A stretch of 64,000 nt of DNA from Pseudomonadota bacterium (GCA_029782295.1 JAKOVB010000124.1:62001-126000), one strand, 5' to 3'; counted from the stretch's first letter, positions 48,501 through 57,397 are shown. Program-made: numbers and translations. Notes: generated from the sequence alone by a model not told the origin.

Positions 48501-49410
48501 CCTGACCATTCCTAGCGCAGCCCCCGCCAAACTCACGGATGCCGACACCCCTGCACGCAAGGATACCGAGTATCCGGCCCTCGACATCACGGCTGAGGCG
48601 TTCGAAGTCAAGCAGAAGAAACTGGGGCGTCTGCAATTGCTGGCCAACCAGCAGGGAGACGACTGGGCGATCGACAAGCTGGTGATCAGCAATCCGGACA
48701 GCACACTGACTGCCGACGGCGAATGGCACAACTGGAAGTTCCATCCCAATACCAAGGTCAACCTGACCTGGAATATCTCGGATATCGGTAAGACGCTGGA
48801 GCGCTTCGGGTATCCCGATGCCATCAAGGGTGGCAAGGCTGACCTCAGCGGTCAGCTTAAGTGGCCGGGCAGTCCGCATGAATTCAACTTCGCGGAACTC
48901 GGCGGCAACCTGCAACTGGATGCCGAGCAGGGCCAGTTCCTGAAAATCCAGCCCGGTGTCGGCCGGTTGTTCAGCGTGCTCAGCCTGCAGAACCTGCCGC
49001 GCCGGCTGACTTTCGATTTCCGCGACGTATTCAGTGCCGGCTTCACCTTCGACAAGATCAGCACCAGCGTCCGCATCGACAAGGGCGTCATGCACAGCGA
49101 CGACTTCCGCATGGAGGGCCCGACCGCCAAGGTCGAGATGCGCGGCGAAACGGACCTCAACCATGAAACGCAGAACCTGCACATCAAGGTGACGCCACTG
49201 ATCAGCGACAGCCTTGCACTGGCAGCCTTTGCTGGCGGGCCGGCGGTCGGCGCGGCAGCCTGGGTGGCACAGAAACTGCTCAAGGATCCCCTGAACAAGA
49301 TCGCCGCCTACGAGTACGACATCACCGGCACCTGGGACAATCCACAGGAAGCGAAATCAAAGAGCAACGGTTCAACGCAACCCTCCGTCCCAACACTGCC
49401 GGGCAAATGA
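45577..49410 (+). CDS. YhdP-family AsmA-like protein
   Basis: A 1277-aa envelope protein with an N-terminal membrane helix (about 8-33) and a long periplasmic region of repeating beta segments, containing the DUF3971 and AsmA-like C-terminal signatures (QFLKIQPGVGRLFSVLSLQN near 1125 and the GETDLNHETQNLHIKVTP segment). YhdP, TamB and YdbH of E. coli form bridges that carry phospholipids to the outer membrane, so a lipid-transport role is likely. The start codon is GTG at 45577. It follows acs by 75 bases and precedes a nitrilase-family gene by 35, as yhdP and nit-like genes often do. Confidence 0.9.
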   Translation: MIKKSLVWLYSAATYLLWTGIIVVAAVVLGLRYLVLPNIQDYKDRIAQQAGQAAGQKITIGDIKASWDGLNPHLDLYQVDLYDSQNRVALSLDHIETSLSWLSLVLAEPRLSSIIVYQPRLTIRRETDGTLYVAGISMSGPSRPEFPNWLLRQSNIDVQDASVIWQDDLRHAPPLALEKLTLRLSSPAWESFIGHHRFGLRATPSVGASHPIDIRGNFLGKDVSHPEEWDGTLYARVEGTDISAWRHWLDYPFDLREGFGAAQFWLKIDNGKAESITTDVLLANVRTRFGKNAPEAVLNNLSGRLAWQHLKNGQSIEAERLKLSTPEGLEMHNGKVIIKTQTINGKPVVNGDVRLDEVGLEQISVFAGYLPVADSFKKALEDLAPRGKLQQLALGWSGDAENPDKYSLRGNFNGLGINPYRGVPGFSNLNGSLDANQSGGSLNIDAHNATLDLKNVLRMPTPADNLSGQIKWTVKKDLLDVKISNLAISNAHLAGTVDATYRYTGTGRGEIDLNAKIGHADAKYAFYYYPTVLGEDTMHWLDTSILAGRAENVGVTVRGKLDEFPWTDEKRGLFQVKANISDAVLDYATDWPRLEGLRLAMLFQGNRMELNADQGHLLGNQIIKTKAVIPVLDAEHPFVEINGELQGPADEAIKYVNNSPVLQAIDRFTDGLRATGNGKLTLALHIPLDTNGMGSKVKGSYTMNNASLLGDADFPPLENINGRLDFTESGVRAQNVSAQIFGGPAQFSLENGKDGALKVTAQGRMNDSSIRQALNLPLADKLHGGAEWSGEINVRKHQAEMVIKSSLVGLSSSLPPPFEKGTVAALPLRIEKKLQGEKQDLITLSLGNIASARLLRSEQGGNMRTDRGEINFGGTAELPAKPGLNIRGSIAHFDLDQWQELLGDSKTGNSGNLDIAGINLAFGTLDLFGRRINELNLTAKAITDGWQVGMQSREITGDALWLRSGRGKVVARLKNLTIPSAAPAKLTDADTPARKDTEYPALDITAEAFEVKQKKLGRLQLLANQQGDDWAIDKLVISNPDSTLTADGEWHNWKFHPNTKVNLTWNISDIGKTLERFGYPDAIKGGKADLSGQLKWPGSPHEFNFAELGGNLQLDAEQGQFLKIQPGVGRLFSVLSLQNLPRRLTFDFRDVFSAGFTFDKISTSVRIDKGVMHSDDFRMEGPTAKVEMRGETDLNHETQNLHIKVTPLISDSLALAAFAGGPAVGAAAWVAQKLLKDPLNKIAAYEYDITGTWDNPQEAKSKSNGSTQPSVPTLPGK

Positions 49411-49445
49411 GGTATGATTGAGCCAAACACGCAGGAATAAGCATC

Positions 49446-50321
49446 ATGCCGATCAAATCAAGAGCTAAAACCGCCAGGTCCGCCAAGAACGGAAAAACGG
49501 CCAACACGCCCGGCATCGTCAAGATCGCCGGCATTCAGATGGCTTCCGGGCCCTCCGTATCGGCCAACCTGAGTGAAGCAGAGCGCCTGATCGAGATCGC
49601 TGTCGGCCAGGGCGCCAAGCTGGTCGCCTTACCCGAATACTTTGCCATCATGGGCCTGAAGGAAACCGACAAGGTCAAGGTTCGCGAGAAAGAGGGCAGC
49701 GGCCAGATCCAGCGCTTCCTCTCGAAAATAGCCAAGACCCACCAGATCTGGCTGATTGGCGGCTCCGTCCCGATGGAGGCTAGCACCCCTGAAAAGGTAC
49801 GCAACGCCTGCCTGGTCTACGACCCCACCGGCAAGCTCGCAGCCCGCTACGATAAGATCCACCTGTTCAATCTTGACCTCGGGAACGAACACTACCGCGA
49901 GGACCAGACCATAGAACCGGGTGAGGACGTGGTCGTGCTGAAAACGCCACTCGGCACCATCGGCCTCTCCATCTGCTACGACCTGCGCTTCCCGGAACTG
50001 TACCGTGCCATGGGGGATGTCGACCTGATCGTGGTCCCCTCCGCCTTTACCGATACGACTGGCAAGGCACACTGGGAACCGTTGATGCGGGCCCGCGCCA
50101 TCGAGAATCAATGCTACGTGCTGGCGCCTGCCCAGGGCGGTTACCATATCTCCGGGCGGGAAACCCACGGCAACAGCATGATCGTCGATCCATGGGGCGT
50201 CGTACTGGATCGCCTGCCACGCGGATCCGGCGTCGTCATCGCCAGCATGAACCCCGCATACCAGGCCAGCCTGCGCAACAGCCTGCCGGCCCTAAAGCAC
50301 CGCAAACTGCATCAGTGCTAG
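49446..50321 (+). CDS. Nitrilase-superfamily amidase (Nit1 / deaminated glutathione amidase-like)
   Basis: A 291-aa carbon-nitrogen hydrolase with the catalytic triad Glu64 (ALPEYFA), Lys137 (RYDKIHLFN) and Cys177 (LSICYDLRFPE). The best-characterised relatives hydrolyse deaminated glutathione, a metabolite-repair job. The first 22 residues are a Lys/Arg-rich extension not part of the fold, an oddity; the ATG has AGGAA upstream, so I keep this start. Directly downstream is a 20-bp palindromic terminator. Neighbours are yhdP-like upstream and tldD further on, typical for betaproteobacteria. Confidence 0.9.
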   Translation: MPIKSRAKTARSAKNGKTANTPGIVKIAGIQMASGPSVSANLSEAERLIEIAVGQGAKLVALPEYFAIMGLKETDKVKVREKEGSGQIQRFLSKIAKTHQIWLIGGSVPMEASTPEKVRNACLVYDPTGKLAARYDKIHLFNLDLGNEHYREDQTIEPGEDVVVLKTPLGTIGLSICYDLRFPELYRAMGDVDLIVVPSAFTDTTGKAHWEPLMRARAIENQCYVLAPAQGGYHISGRETHGNSMIVDPWGVVLDRLPRGSGVVIASMNPAYQASLRNSLPALKHRKLHQC

Positions 50322-50327
50322 AAGTCT

Positions 50328-50371
50328 CTGCCAACAAAAAACCCACCTGATGGTGGGTTTTTTGTTGGCAG
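50328..50371. terminator. Bidirectional terminator with a perfect 20-bp stem
   Basis: The arms 50328-50347 and 50352-50371 are perfect complements, with a TGAT loop; each contains six A or six T next to CCCACC/GGTGGG. It lies 6 bases after the amidase stop and 20 before the stop of the convergent small secreted-protein gene, so it serves both. Confidence 0.92.
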
Positions 50372-50391
50372 CCTTTGTCGAAAAACCGGGC

Positions 50392-50694
50392 TTACCTGTT
50401 TTTGCCCTTCATGTGGCTCTTACCGCCTTTGTCGTGGCCTTTACCACCCTGCGGACGCGCCTCGTTTCCAGCGCCTTGCCCCTCGTACCGCATGGCCTTG
50501 CGCTCCTCCACGCGCGCTGCGCCCTTGTCCTGGTCGCCGGCGTTCGGACTATTGGTATTGCTAGCACCGCTTTCGCTGACGTGCTCCATCATCTGTGGCT
50601 TGCCCTGATGTCCCTTGCCCTCCGGCTTCGCCATCGCGACCGAAGTCACCGCCATCAGAGCAACGGCCATCATCACTTTCACCCATTCACGCAT
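50392..50694 (-). CDS. Small secreted Lys/Gly/His-rich protein
   Basis: A 100-aa protein with a clear signal peptide (MREWVKVMMAVALMAVTSVAMA, cleavage after AMA near residue 22) and a mature part rich in Lys, Gly, Glu, Gln, Met and His (GKGHQGKPQMMEHV, GGKGHDKGGKSHMKGKNR). GGAGAG lies before the ATG. I recognise no domain; it looks natively unfolded and could bind metals or anionic polymers. It is convergent to the amidase gene and about 137 bases from the glycine-zipper lipoprotein on the same strand. Confidence 0.65.
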   Translation of the reverse strand: MREWVKVMMAVALMAVTSVAMAKPEGKGHQGKPQMMEHVSESGASNTNSPNAGDQDKGAARVEERKAMRYEGQGAGNEARPQGGKGHDKGGKSHMKGKNR

Positions 50695-50831
50695 CTTTTA
50701 CTCTCCTTCACACTTGAGGGCCAGCATGACCCGGACGATACCGTCTCCGAAAAACGACAGCATCACGCAATTATCACCGAATCTCTGAAAATTCAGAGAC
50801 CTGGATTGTCTCCAAAGACCGACAACTGAAA

Positions 50832-51050
50832 TCACTTACCCGTCAGGCCATCTACGCCATGACCGATCACACCACCGATCGCCGCGCCACCTACCGTGCC
50901 CAGCGAACTGCCCCCGGTCAGGACCGCGCCGGCCACGCCACCGATGGCAGCACCAGCCGCAGCATTCTTCTGGCGGGTGGACATCCCTGCACACCCAGTC
51001 ATCCCGATGATCAACATAACGACTACCAGACTCTTACCTAACGTTTTCAT
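50832..51050 (-). CDS. Glycine-zipper lipoprotein
   Basis: A 72-aa protein with a lipoprotein signal (MKTLGKSLVVVMLIIGMTGC, lipobox MTGC, Cys20) followed by glycine-zipper repeats (AAAGAAIGGVAGAVLTGG, GTVGGAAIGGVIGHGVDG) of the OsmB/SlyB/Rick_17kDa type. Such proteins sit in the outer membrane and respond to envelope or osmotic stress. I use the ATG at 51050, with AGGAG at good distance; the frame is open to 51161 but those residues are not signal-like. It is divergent from tldD across 268 bases that hold no other ORF I support. Confidence 0.85.
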   Translation of the reverse strand: MKTLGKSLVVVMLIIGMTGCAGMSTRQKNAAAGAAIGGVAGAVLTGGSSLGTVGGAAIGGVIGHGVDGLTGK

Positions 51051-51318
51051 ACCATTCTCCTGTTTCATGTTGCGGCGTTCCAACCCGAACGCCTCGAAAG
51101 AGGTATGGCAATTGTTGTGCCAGATTATTTTATTTCTAAAAATACATAAAGTTATAATCATTCGCGAATTGCAGCCTGCCCGAACCGGGCTTCCCCTGTC
51201 GCCAATCCGGTACGCACCTTTCCTTAGCCACGATTGCAGAAATTAATGATCGGGCATCGCCAGTCAGGCTGGTATCATTCAATCTTTGGAAGTCCCTTAG
51301 AAAATCACCACCGCATCC

Positions 51319-52791
51319 ATGACACACGACACTCAATCCGCCGCCAGCCCTGAACCGGGCACGCTCTTCACGACTGCCTCCGACGCGCTGCTGAAACCTT
51401 ATCATCTGGACATGCCGGATCTGCAGGGAGTACTCGGCAGCATCATGTCGCACAAGGTCGATTATGCCGATCTGTATTTCCAGTACAGCCGCGCCGAAAG
51501 CTGGGGGCTGGAAGAGGGCCAGGTCAAGTCCGGCAGCTTCAGCATCGACCAGGGGGTCGGCGTCCGTGCGGTGAGCGGCGAGAAAACGGCATTTGCTTAC
51601 TCGGACGATATCAGCCTCCCCGCCCTGCAAAAAGCCGCCGAGGCGACCCGCGCGATCGCTGCTCAGGGTAACGACCATGCCACACAGGCGATGAAGCGCC
51701 ACGAAGCGCCCCGCCTCTACCTCCCCAACGACCCGATCGCCTCGCTCAGCGACAACCAGAAAGTGCAACTGCTCGAGCGGCTGGAGAAAATGGCACGCGC
51801 CATGGACCCGCGCATCACGCAGGTCATGGCGTCCCTGGCTGGTGAATACGAAGTGGTGATGATTGCCCGTCACGATGGCCACATGGCTGCGGATATCCGC
51901 CCGCTGGTGCGGCTTTCGGTGCAGGTGATTGCCGAACAGGACGGCAAGCGAGAGCAGGGTTCCGCAGGCGGTGGCGGCCGTTTCGACTACGGCTATTTCA
52001 GCGATGAGGTGCTGATGGATTACGCCCGCAAGGCCGTGCACCAGGCCCTGACCAACCTCGACGCGCGCCCGGCCCCGGCCGGGGCCATGACGGTGGTGCT
52101 CGGTTCGGGCTGGCCCGGCATCCTGCTGCATGAAGCCATCGGCCATGGCCTGGAGGGCGACTTCAACCGCAAGGGCAGTTCAGCATTCTCCGGACGCATC
52201 GGCCAGCAGGTGGCGGCCGCAGGCGTTACCGTGATCGACGACGGCACCATCGCCGACCGCCGCGGCTCGCTCAACATCGATGACGAAGGCAATCCGACCA
52301 GCCGCACCGTACTGATCGAAAACGGCATCCTCAAGGGGTATCTGCAGGATTCGCTGAATGCCCGGCTGATGGGCACCAGCCTGACCGGCAACGCCCGCCG
52401 AGAATCCTATGCACACATCCCGATGCCACGCATGACCAATACCACCATGCTGAACGGCGACCGCGATCCCGAAGAAATCATCCGCTCGGTAAAAAAGGGC
52501 CTGTATGCGGTCAATTTCGGTGGCGGCCAGGTCGACATCACCAGTGGCAAGTTCGTGTTCTCCGCCGCCGAAGCCTGGATGATCGAGGACGGCAAGCTGA
52601 CCTACCCGGTCAAGGGCGCGACGCTGATCGGCAACGGCCCGGAGGTGCTCAAGCACGTTTCCATGATCGGCAACGACATGCAGCTCGACCCCGGCGTCGG
52701 CACCTGCGGCAAGGAAGGCCAGAGCGTCCCGGTCGGGGTTGGCCAGCCCACCTTGCGCATCGATGGCTTGACGGTAGGCGGAACCGCTTGA
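51319..52791 (+). CDS. tldD: Metalloprotease TldD
   Basis: TldD forms a heterodimeric zinc protease with TldE (PmbA) that trims unfolded peptides and matures microcins. The 490-aa protein has the zinc motif [11 protein letters not shown] with His271, Glu272 and His276, and a C-terminal Cys ([13 protein letters not shown]). No pmbA gene is adjacent, as is usual. The ATG at 51319 has no clear ribosome-binding site, so the start may be some codons off. Confidence 0.94.
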   Translation: MTHDTQSAASPEPGTLFTTASDALLKPYHLDMPDLQGVLGSIMSHKVDYADLYFQYSRAESWGLEEGQVKSGSFSIDQGVGVRAVSGEKTAFAYSDDISLPALQKAAEATRAIAAQGNDHATQAMKRHEAPRLYLPNDPIASLSDNQKVQLLERLEKMARAMDPRITQVMASLAGEYEVVMIARHDGHMAADIRPLVRLSVQVIAEQDGKREQGSAGGGGRFDYGYFSDEVLMDYARKAVHQALTNLDARPAPAGAMTVVLGSGWPGILLHEAIGHGLEGDFNRKGSSAFSGRIGQQVAAAGVTVIDDGTIADRRGSLNIDDEGNPTSRTVLIENGILKGYLQDSLNARLMGTSLTGNARRESYAHIPMPRMTNTTMLNGDRDPEEIIRSVKKGLYAVNFGGGQVDITSGKFVFSAAEAWMIEDGKLTYPVKGATLIGNGPEVLKHVSMIGNDMQLDPGVGTCGKEGQSVPVGVGQPTLRIDGLTVGGTA

Positions 52792-52877
52792 TTTCCTTTG
52801 CCTTTTTAATATACTTGTCATCATTACGGGTTAACGTTTCGTTTTCCCGGATATTTGTAACCGAAAGGACCTGAACC

Positions 52878-53207
52878 ATGGCTGAAGCCAAAACCAAACC
52901 GGCAGCTCAAAAGGCCGCCACCGCTGACAAGCCTGCTGCTGCCAAAAAGAGCACTGCTGCCGCCCCCAAGACCAAGGCACCTGCTGCCGCCAAGCCCGCT
53001 GCTGCAAAGGCTACAGCCGCCAAGCCCGCTTCCAAGCGCGCACCGGCCAAGAAGGCCGCCGCATGGAATCCGGGTAACGAAGAACGTTACAACATGATTC
53101 AGGTCGCCGCCTACTATCTGGCAGAACGCGACAACTTTGCCGGTAACCCGGTAGAGTACTGGTCTGCCGCCGAGATCCAGGTCTCCGGCATGCTGCCCAA
53201 GAAGTAA
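52878..53207 (+). CDS. DUF2934 protein with an alanine/lysine-rich histone-like tail
   Basis: A 109-aa protein. Residues 1-60 are almost only Ala, Lys, Pro and Thr in repeats such as AAAKPAAAKATAAKPA, like histone H1-type DNA-binding tails, and residues 62-108 form a DUF2934-like domain (ERYNMIQVAAYYLAERDNFA and YWSAAEIQV). A ribosome-binding site (GAAAGGA) precedes the ATG, and an intrinsic terminator follows, so it is its own unit. Nucleic-acid binding is a plausible inference. Confidence 0.8.
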   Translation: MAEAKTKPAAQKAATADKPAAAKKSTAAAPKTKAPAAAKPAAAKATAAKPASKRAPAKKAAAWNPGNEERYNMIQVAAYYLAERDNFAGNPVEYWSAAEIQVSGMLPKK

Positions 53208-53225
53208 GACAGGTTTTCGTACACG

Positions 53226-53265
53226 ACCCCACCATATCGCACGCAGTGCGTGCAGGTGGGGTTTT
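53226..53265 (+). terminator. Intrinsic terminator after the DUF2934 gene
   Basis: ACCCCACC (53226-53233) pairs with GGTGGGGT (53255-53262), enclosing a second hairpin GCACGC/GCGTGC, and runs into TTTTA. It ends a few bases before the mfd promoter. Confidence 0.85.
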
Positions 53266-53268
53266 ACT

Positions 53269-53297
53269 TTGGCGGCCACCCCGATGGCCGCTATAAT
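53269..53297 (+). promoter_or_regulatory. Promoter of mfd
   Basis: TTGGCG (53269-53274) and a perfect TATAAT (53292-53297) are 17 bases apart. Transcription would start around 53303-53307, at or a few bases before the mfd ATG at 53307, so the mRNA would be leaderless or nearly so. Confidence 0.7.
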
Positions 53298-53306
53298 TGG
53301 CGTGTT

Positions 53307-56300
53307 ATGCACGCTTCCCTACCCACCCCATCCCCTGGTAAAACCGAACGCGTTGCCGGCCTGCATGCCGGTGCCGACAGCCTTGCGCTGGCCAACCTCG
53401 CCCGCCGGCTGAAAAAGCCCCTGATCATCATTTGTGCGAACGCATTCGACGCGCAACGCCTGCTGGAAGAGACGCACTGGTTTGCACCGGAACTGGCCAT
53501 TCACCTGTTGCCGGACTGGGAAACCCTGCCCTACGACCACTTCTCCCCCCACCCCGACCTGGTGTCGGAACGGCTGGCGACCCTTTACCAGATCACCCAG
53601 AATGCCTGTGACGTGGTGATCATCCCGGCCGGCACGGCGCTGGTCAGGTTACCACCACAAGCTTTCCTCGCGGCACACACTTTCATGCTCGAGAAAGGCC
53701 AGAAACTGGACCTGGAGGCCTTGCGCCTGCAGTGCGCGGAAGCGGGGTATCATCACGTGAACCAGGTGATGTCGCCAGGTGAGTTTTCCATCCGCGGCGG
53801 ACTGATTGACCTGTTTCCCATGGGCAGCGCGTTGCCTTACCGCATCGATCTGTTCGACGACGAAATCGAAACCATCCGTACTTTCGACGTGGACTCCCAG
53901 CGCAGCCTGTATCCGGTCGGCGAAATCCGCCTGCTTCCCGCGCGCGAATTCCCCCTCGACACACAGGGGATCACCCGCTTCCGACAGAATTTCCGGGAGA
54001 TTTTCGAAGGCGATCCATCCAAGTGCCGCATCTACAAGGATGTCAGCAACGGCATCGCCTCGGGCGGCATCGAGTGGTACCTGCCGTTGTTCTTCGAGCA
54101 GACAGCGACGCTATTCGACTACCTGCCCAGGGATGCCGTGCTGTGCCTGCATGGCGACCTCGACGGCGCCGCACAAACCTTCTGGCAGGAAACACAGCAA
54201 CGCCATCGCCTGCTCGACCACGACCGCGAGCGTCCGATCCTGCCACCGGCTCGGCTGCTGCTGGTCGCGGATGAGTTCTTTTCCGCCACTCATGCATTCG
54301 GCCGTCTGCAACTCTCCCTGTCACCCCAAGCCGAGCTGCCGGACCTGAACATCGAGCGCCGCGCCGAAAACCCGGTTCACAAACTGGAAAACTGGCTGCA
54401 TGAATTCGGCGGCCGAGTACTGATCGCCGCAGAAAGCCTGGGCAGGCGCGAAACCATGAGCCAGTTGCTGTCCGAACATGGGCTCGGCATGAAAACCTGC
54501 GATGACTGGGCGTCCTTTCTCGATTCCGGCGAACGTTTCCTGCTTGGGGTTTCACCACTGCACGGCGGCTTCGTCGATGACGATTTCGCCATCATTACCG
54601 AAGCCGAGTTGTATGCCGCCCAGGTGCGTCAGGAGCGTCGTCGCGAACGCGACAAGGCGCGCAGCACGGAAGGCATGCTCAAGGACCTGTCGGAGTTGCG
54701 CGAGAACGACCCGGTGGTGCATGAGCAGCATGGCGTCGGTCGCTACCGGGGGCTGGTGAATCTGGATTTCGGCGAGGGCGAAACGGAGTTTCTGCTGCTG
54801 GAATACGCCGGGGCAGACAAATTGTATGTGCCGGTCTCGCAACTGTTCCTGATTTCACGCTATTCGGGCGGCCCGCCCGAATCCGCCCCGCTGCACAAGC
54901 TGGGGAGCGGCCAGTGGGACAAGGCCCGCAAGCGTGCGCTGAAGCAGATCCGGGACACAGCTGCCGAACTGCTCAACCTCTACGCCATGCGCGCTGCCCG
55001 CAAAGGCCATGCCTTCAAGCTCGGACTGCACGACTACGAAGCATTTGCCGAAGGCTTCCCGTTCGAGGAAACCCCGGATCAACTGGCCGCCATCGAAGCC
55101 GTCATCAACGACATGCAATCCGGCCGGCCGATGGACCGTCTGGTCTGCGGCGACGTCGGTTTCGGCAAGACCGAGGTCGCCCTCCGCGCAGCTTTCGTCG
55201 CCGTCATGGGGGGGCGCCAGGTCGCAGTGCTGGTACCCACCACCCTGCTCGCAGAACAGCATTACAACAACTTCTGCGACCGCTTCGCCGACTGGCCGGT
55301 GAAGATCGCCGAGATCTCCCGTTTCCGTACCGCCAAGGAACAGAAAGAGGCGCTGGAAGGGTTGGCCGAGGGCAAGATCGACATCATCATCGGCACCCAT
55401 CGCCTGATCCAGAAGGACGTGCATTTCCAGAAACTGGGCCTGGTCATCCTCGACGAGGAGCACCGCTTCGGCGTTCGCCAGAAGGAACAGCTCAAGGCCA
55501 TGCGTGCCGAGGTGGACGTACTCACCCTGACCGCGACCCCGATTCCTCGCACCCTGTCCATGGCGATGGAAGGGTTGCGCGAGTTCTCGGTCATCGCCAC
55601 GCCGCCGCAGAAACGCCTTTCCATCAAGACGTTTGTCTCGTCATGGTCGGAAGGGGTCATCCGGGAAGCCGTGATGCGCGAGCTCAAGCGCGGTGGTCAG
55701 GTGTATTTTCTGCACAACGAGGTCGATACGATCTACGCCATGCGTGACAAGCTGGAGAAAATGCTGCCCGAAGCGCGCGTCGGCATCGCCCACGGCCAGT
55801 TGCGCGAACGCGAACTGGAGCACGTGATGCGCGACTTCTACCACCAGCGCTTCAACCTGCTGCTGTGCACCACCATCATCGAGACCGGCATCGACGTCCC
55901 GACCGCCAACACCATCATCATGAACAAGGCGGACCGTTTCGGCCTCGCCCAGATGCACCAGTTGCGCGGCCGTGTCGGCCGATCCCACCACCAGGCCTAC
56001 GCCTACCTGCTCACCGACCCGGACATCAAGATCACGCCGCAGGCACAAAAGCGCCTGGATGCGCTGCAATTGATGGAGGACCTTGGCGCGGGGTTCCATC
56101 TGGCCATGCATGACCTGGAAATCCGCGGTGCGGGCGAACTGCTGGGCGACAGCCAGTCTGGGGAAATGCAGGAAATCGGTTTCAACCTGTATTCCGAAAT
56201 GCTGGCCCACGCCGTCAAGCAATTGCAGGCGGGCAAGGAGCCCAACCTGGATGCCCCGCTCGGCGTGACCACCGAGATCAACCTGCACACGCCGGCCCTG

Positions 56301-56696
56301 CTTCCGGATGCCTACTGCCCGGACGTGCACGAACGCCTGGTGATCTACAAACGCCTGGCCAATTGCACCACGCCGGATCAGCTCAGCGCGATGCAGGAGG
56401 AACTGATCGATCGCTTCGGCATGCCCCCGCCCCAGACCGAAGCGTTGCTGGAATGCCACAAATTGCGCATCACGGCCAAGCCGCTGGGTATCGTCAAGAT
56501 CGACGCCTCGGACGCCGCCATCCAGCTGCAATTCGACGTTCAGGCCGACCTCGACCCGATGAAGCTGGTCCGTATCCTGCAGACCAACCGCCACGCCCGG
56601 ATGAACGGGCCCGACAAACTTCGCGTCACCATCGCCAAAGAGGACATCGGACAGCGTGCCGACTACATCCGAGGCCTGATCAAGGACCTGACATGA
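53307..56696 (+). CDS. mfd: Transcription-repair coupling factor
   Basis: Mfd removes RNA polymerase stalled at lesions and recruits UvrA. The 1129-aa protein has the UvrB-homology N-terminus, the RNA-polymerase-interacting domain (NDPVVHEQHGVGRYRGLVNL), the translocase with Walker A GDVGFGKTE, DEEH box and TATPIPRTL, and the C-terminal TRCF domain. I start it at MHASLPTPSPGK; the frame is open upstream to 53250 inside the terminator. No ribosome-binding site precedes the ATG. Its TGA overlaps the ATG of dedA. Confidence 0.96.
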   Translation: MHASLPTPSPGKTERVAGLHAGADSLALANLARRLKKPLIIICANAFDAQRLLEETHWFAPELAIHLLPDWETLPYDHFSPHPDLVSERLATLYQITQNACDVVIIPAGTALVRLPPQAFLAAHTFMLEKGQKLDLEALRLQCAEAGYHHVNQVMSPGEFSIRGGLIDLFPMGSALPYRIDLFDDEIETIRTFDVDSQRSLYPVGEIRLLPAREFPLDTQGITRFRQNFREIFEGDPSKCRIYKDVSNGIASGGIEWYLPLFFEQTATLFDYLPRDAVLCLHGDLDGAAQTFWQETQQRHRLLDHDRERPILPPARLLLVADEFFSATHAFGRLQLSLSPQAELPDLNIERRAENPVHKLENWLHEFGGRVLIAAESLGRRETMSQLLSEHGLGMKTCDDWASFLDSGERFLLGVSPLHGGFVDDDFAIITEAELYAAQVRQERRRERDKARSTEGMLKDLSELRENDPVVHEQHGVGRYRGLVNLDFGEGETEFLLLEYAGADKLYVPVSQLFLISRYSGGPPESAPLHKLGSGQWDKARKRALKQIRDTAAELLNLYAMRAARKGHAFKLGLHDYEAFAEGFPFEETPDQLAAIEAVINDMQSGRPMDRLVCGDVGFGKTEVALRAAFVAVMGGRQVAVLVPTTLLAEQHYNNFCDRFADWPVKIAEISRFRTAKEQKEALEGLAEGKIDIIIGTHRLIQKDVHFQKLGLVILDEEHRFGVRQKEQLKAMRAEVDVLTLTATPIPRTLSMAMEGLREFSVIATPPQKRLSIKTFVSSWSEGVIREAVMRELKRGGQVYFLHNEVDTIYAMRDKLEKMLPEARVGIAHGQLRERELEHVMRDFYHQRFNLLLCTTIIETGIDVPTANTIIMNKADRFGLAQMHQLRGRVGRSHHQAYAYLLTDPDIKITPQAQKRLDALQLMEDLGAGFHLAMHDLEIRGAGELLGDSQSGEMQEIGFNLYSEMLAHAVKQLQAGKEPNLDAPLGVTTEINLHTPALLPDAYCPDVHERLVIYKRLANCTTPDQLSAMQEELIDRFGMPPPQTEALLECHKLRITAKPLGIVKIDASDAAIQLQFDVQADLDPMKLVRILQTNRHARMNGPDKLRVTIAKEDIGQRADYIRGLIKDLT

Positions 56697-57337
56697 TCGA
56701 AAAACTCATCGCCATCCTCGCCGGCTGGATCATTGCCGTCATTTCATCGCTCGGCTACGGTGGCATCGTGCTGCTGATGGGCATCGAATCCGCCTGCATT
56801 CCCCTGCCATCCGAAGTCATCATGCCTTTCTCCGGCTATCTGGTATTCAAGGGCGAGATGACCTTGTGGGGCGTGGCATTCGCCGGGGCGGTGGGCTGCG
56901 TACTGGGGTCCATCCCGGCCTACTATCTCGGCATGTACGGCGGCCGCCCGCTGGTGGAGAAGTACGGAAAATGGGTGCTGATCTCACACCATGACCTGCA
57001 CATCGCCGACCGCTGGTTCGATAAACATGGCGAAATCATCATCTTCATCGGTCGCCTGCTGCCGGCAGTGCGGACCTTCATCGCATTCCCTGCAGGCATC
57101 GCCCGCATGCACATAGGCCGTTTTATCGCCTACACCTTCGTCGGCTCGCTGATCTGGTGCTGGCTGCTTGCCTACGCAGGCATGAAAATGGGGCAGAACT
57201 GGGAAAGCCTGAAAATCTATTTCCACCAGTTTCACCACGTCATCGCCATCGCCGGCGCGGCATTCCTAATCTGGTATGTGCGACGCCACCTGAAGGCGAT
57301 GAAGCGCGTCCACCACGCCGAAGACAAAAAGGCCTAG
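56693..57337 (+). CDS. DedA family membrane protein
   Basis: A 214-aa inner-membrane protein with about five hydrophobic segments and the DedA/VTT signatures: ESACIPLPSEVIMPFSGYL near 32-50, GSIPAYYLGMYGGR and FIGRLLPAVRTFIAFPAGIA near 117-136. DedA proteins are thought to flip undecaprenyl phosphate or phospholipids across the membrane and support envelope stability. Its ATG overlaps the mfd stop as ATGA, so it is translated from the mfd transcript. The extension to 56363 upstream is only mfd in another frame. Confidence 0.93.
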   Translation: MIEKLIAILAGWIIAVISSLGYGGIVLLMGIESACIPLPSEVIMPFSGYLVFKGEMTLWGVAFAGAVGCVLGSIPAYYLGMYGGRPLVEKYGKWVLISHHDLHIADRWFDKHGEIIIFIGRLLPAVRTFIAFPAGIARMHIGRFIAYTFVGSLIWCWLLAYAGMKMGQNWESLKIYFHQFHHVIAIAGAAFLIWYVRRHLKAMKRVHHAEDKKA

Positions 57338-57397
57338 AGGCACGCCTGGATTATTCGTACAATCGAACCTGAACCTTACCTGACTGAAGGAACCCTC

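Noticed and set aside
47113-49182. Minus-strand open frame of 689 codons in the yhdP-like gene
   Set aside because: Antisense shadow; composition is that of a mirrored coding frame and no motif is visible.
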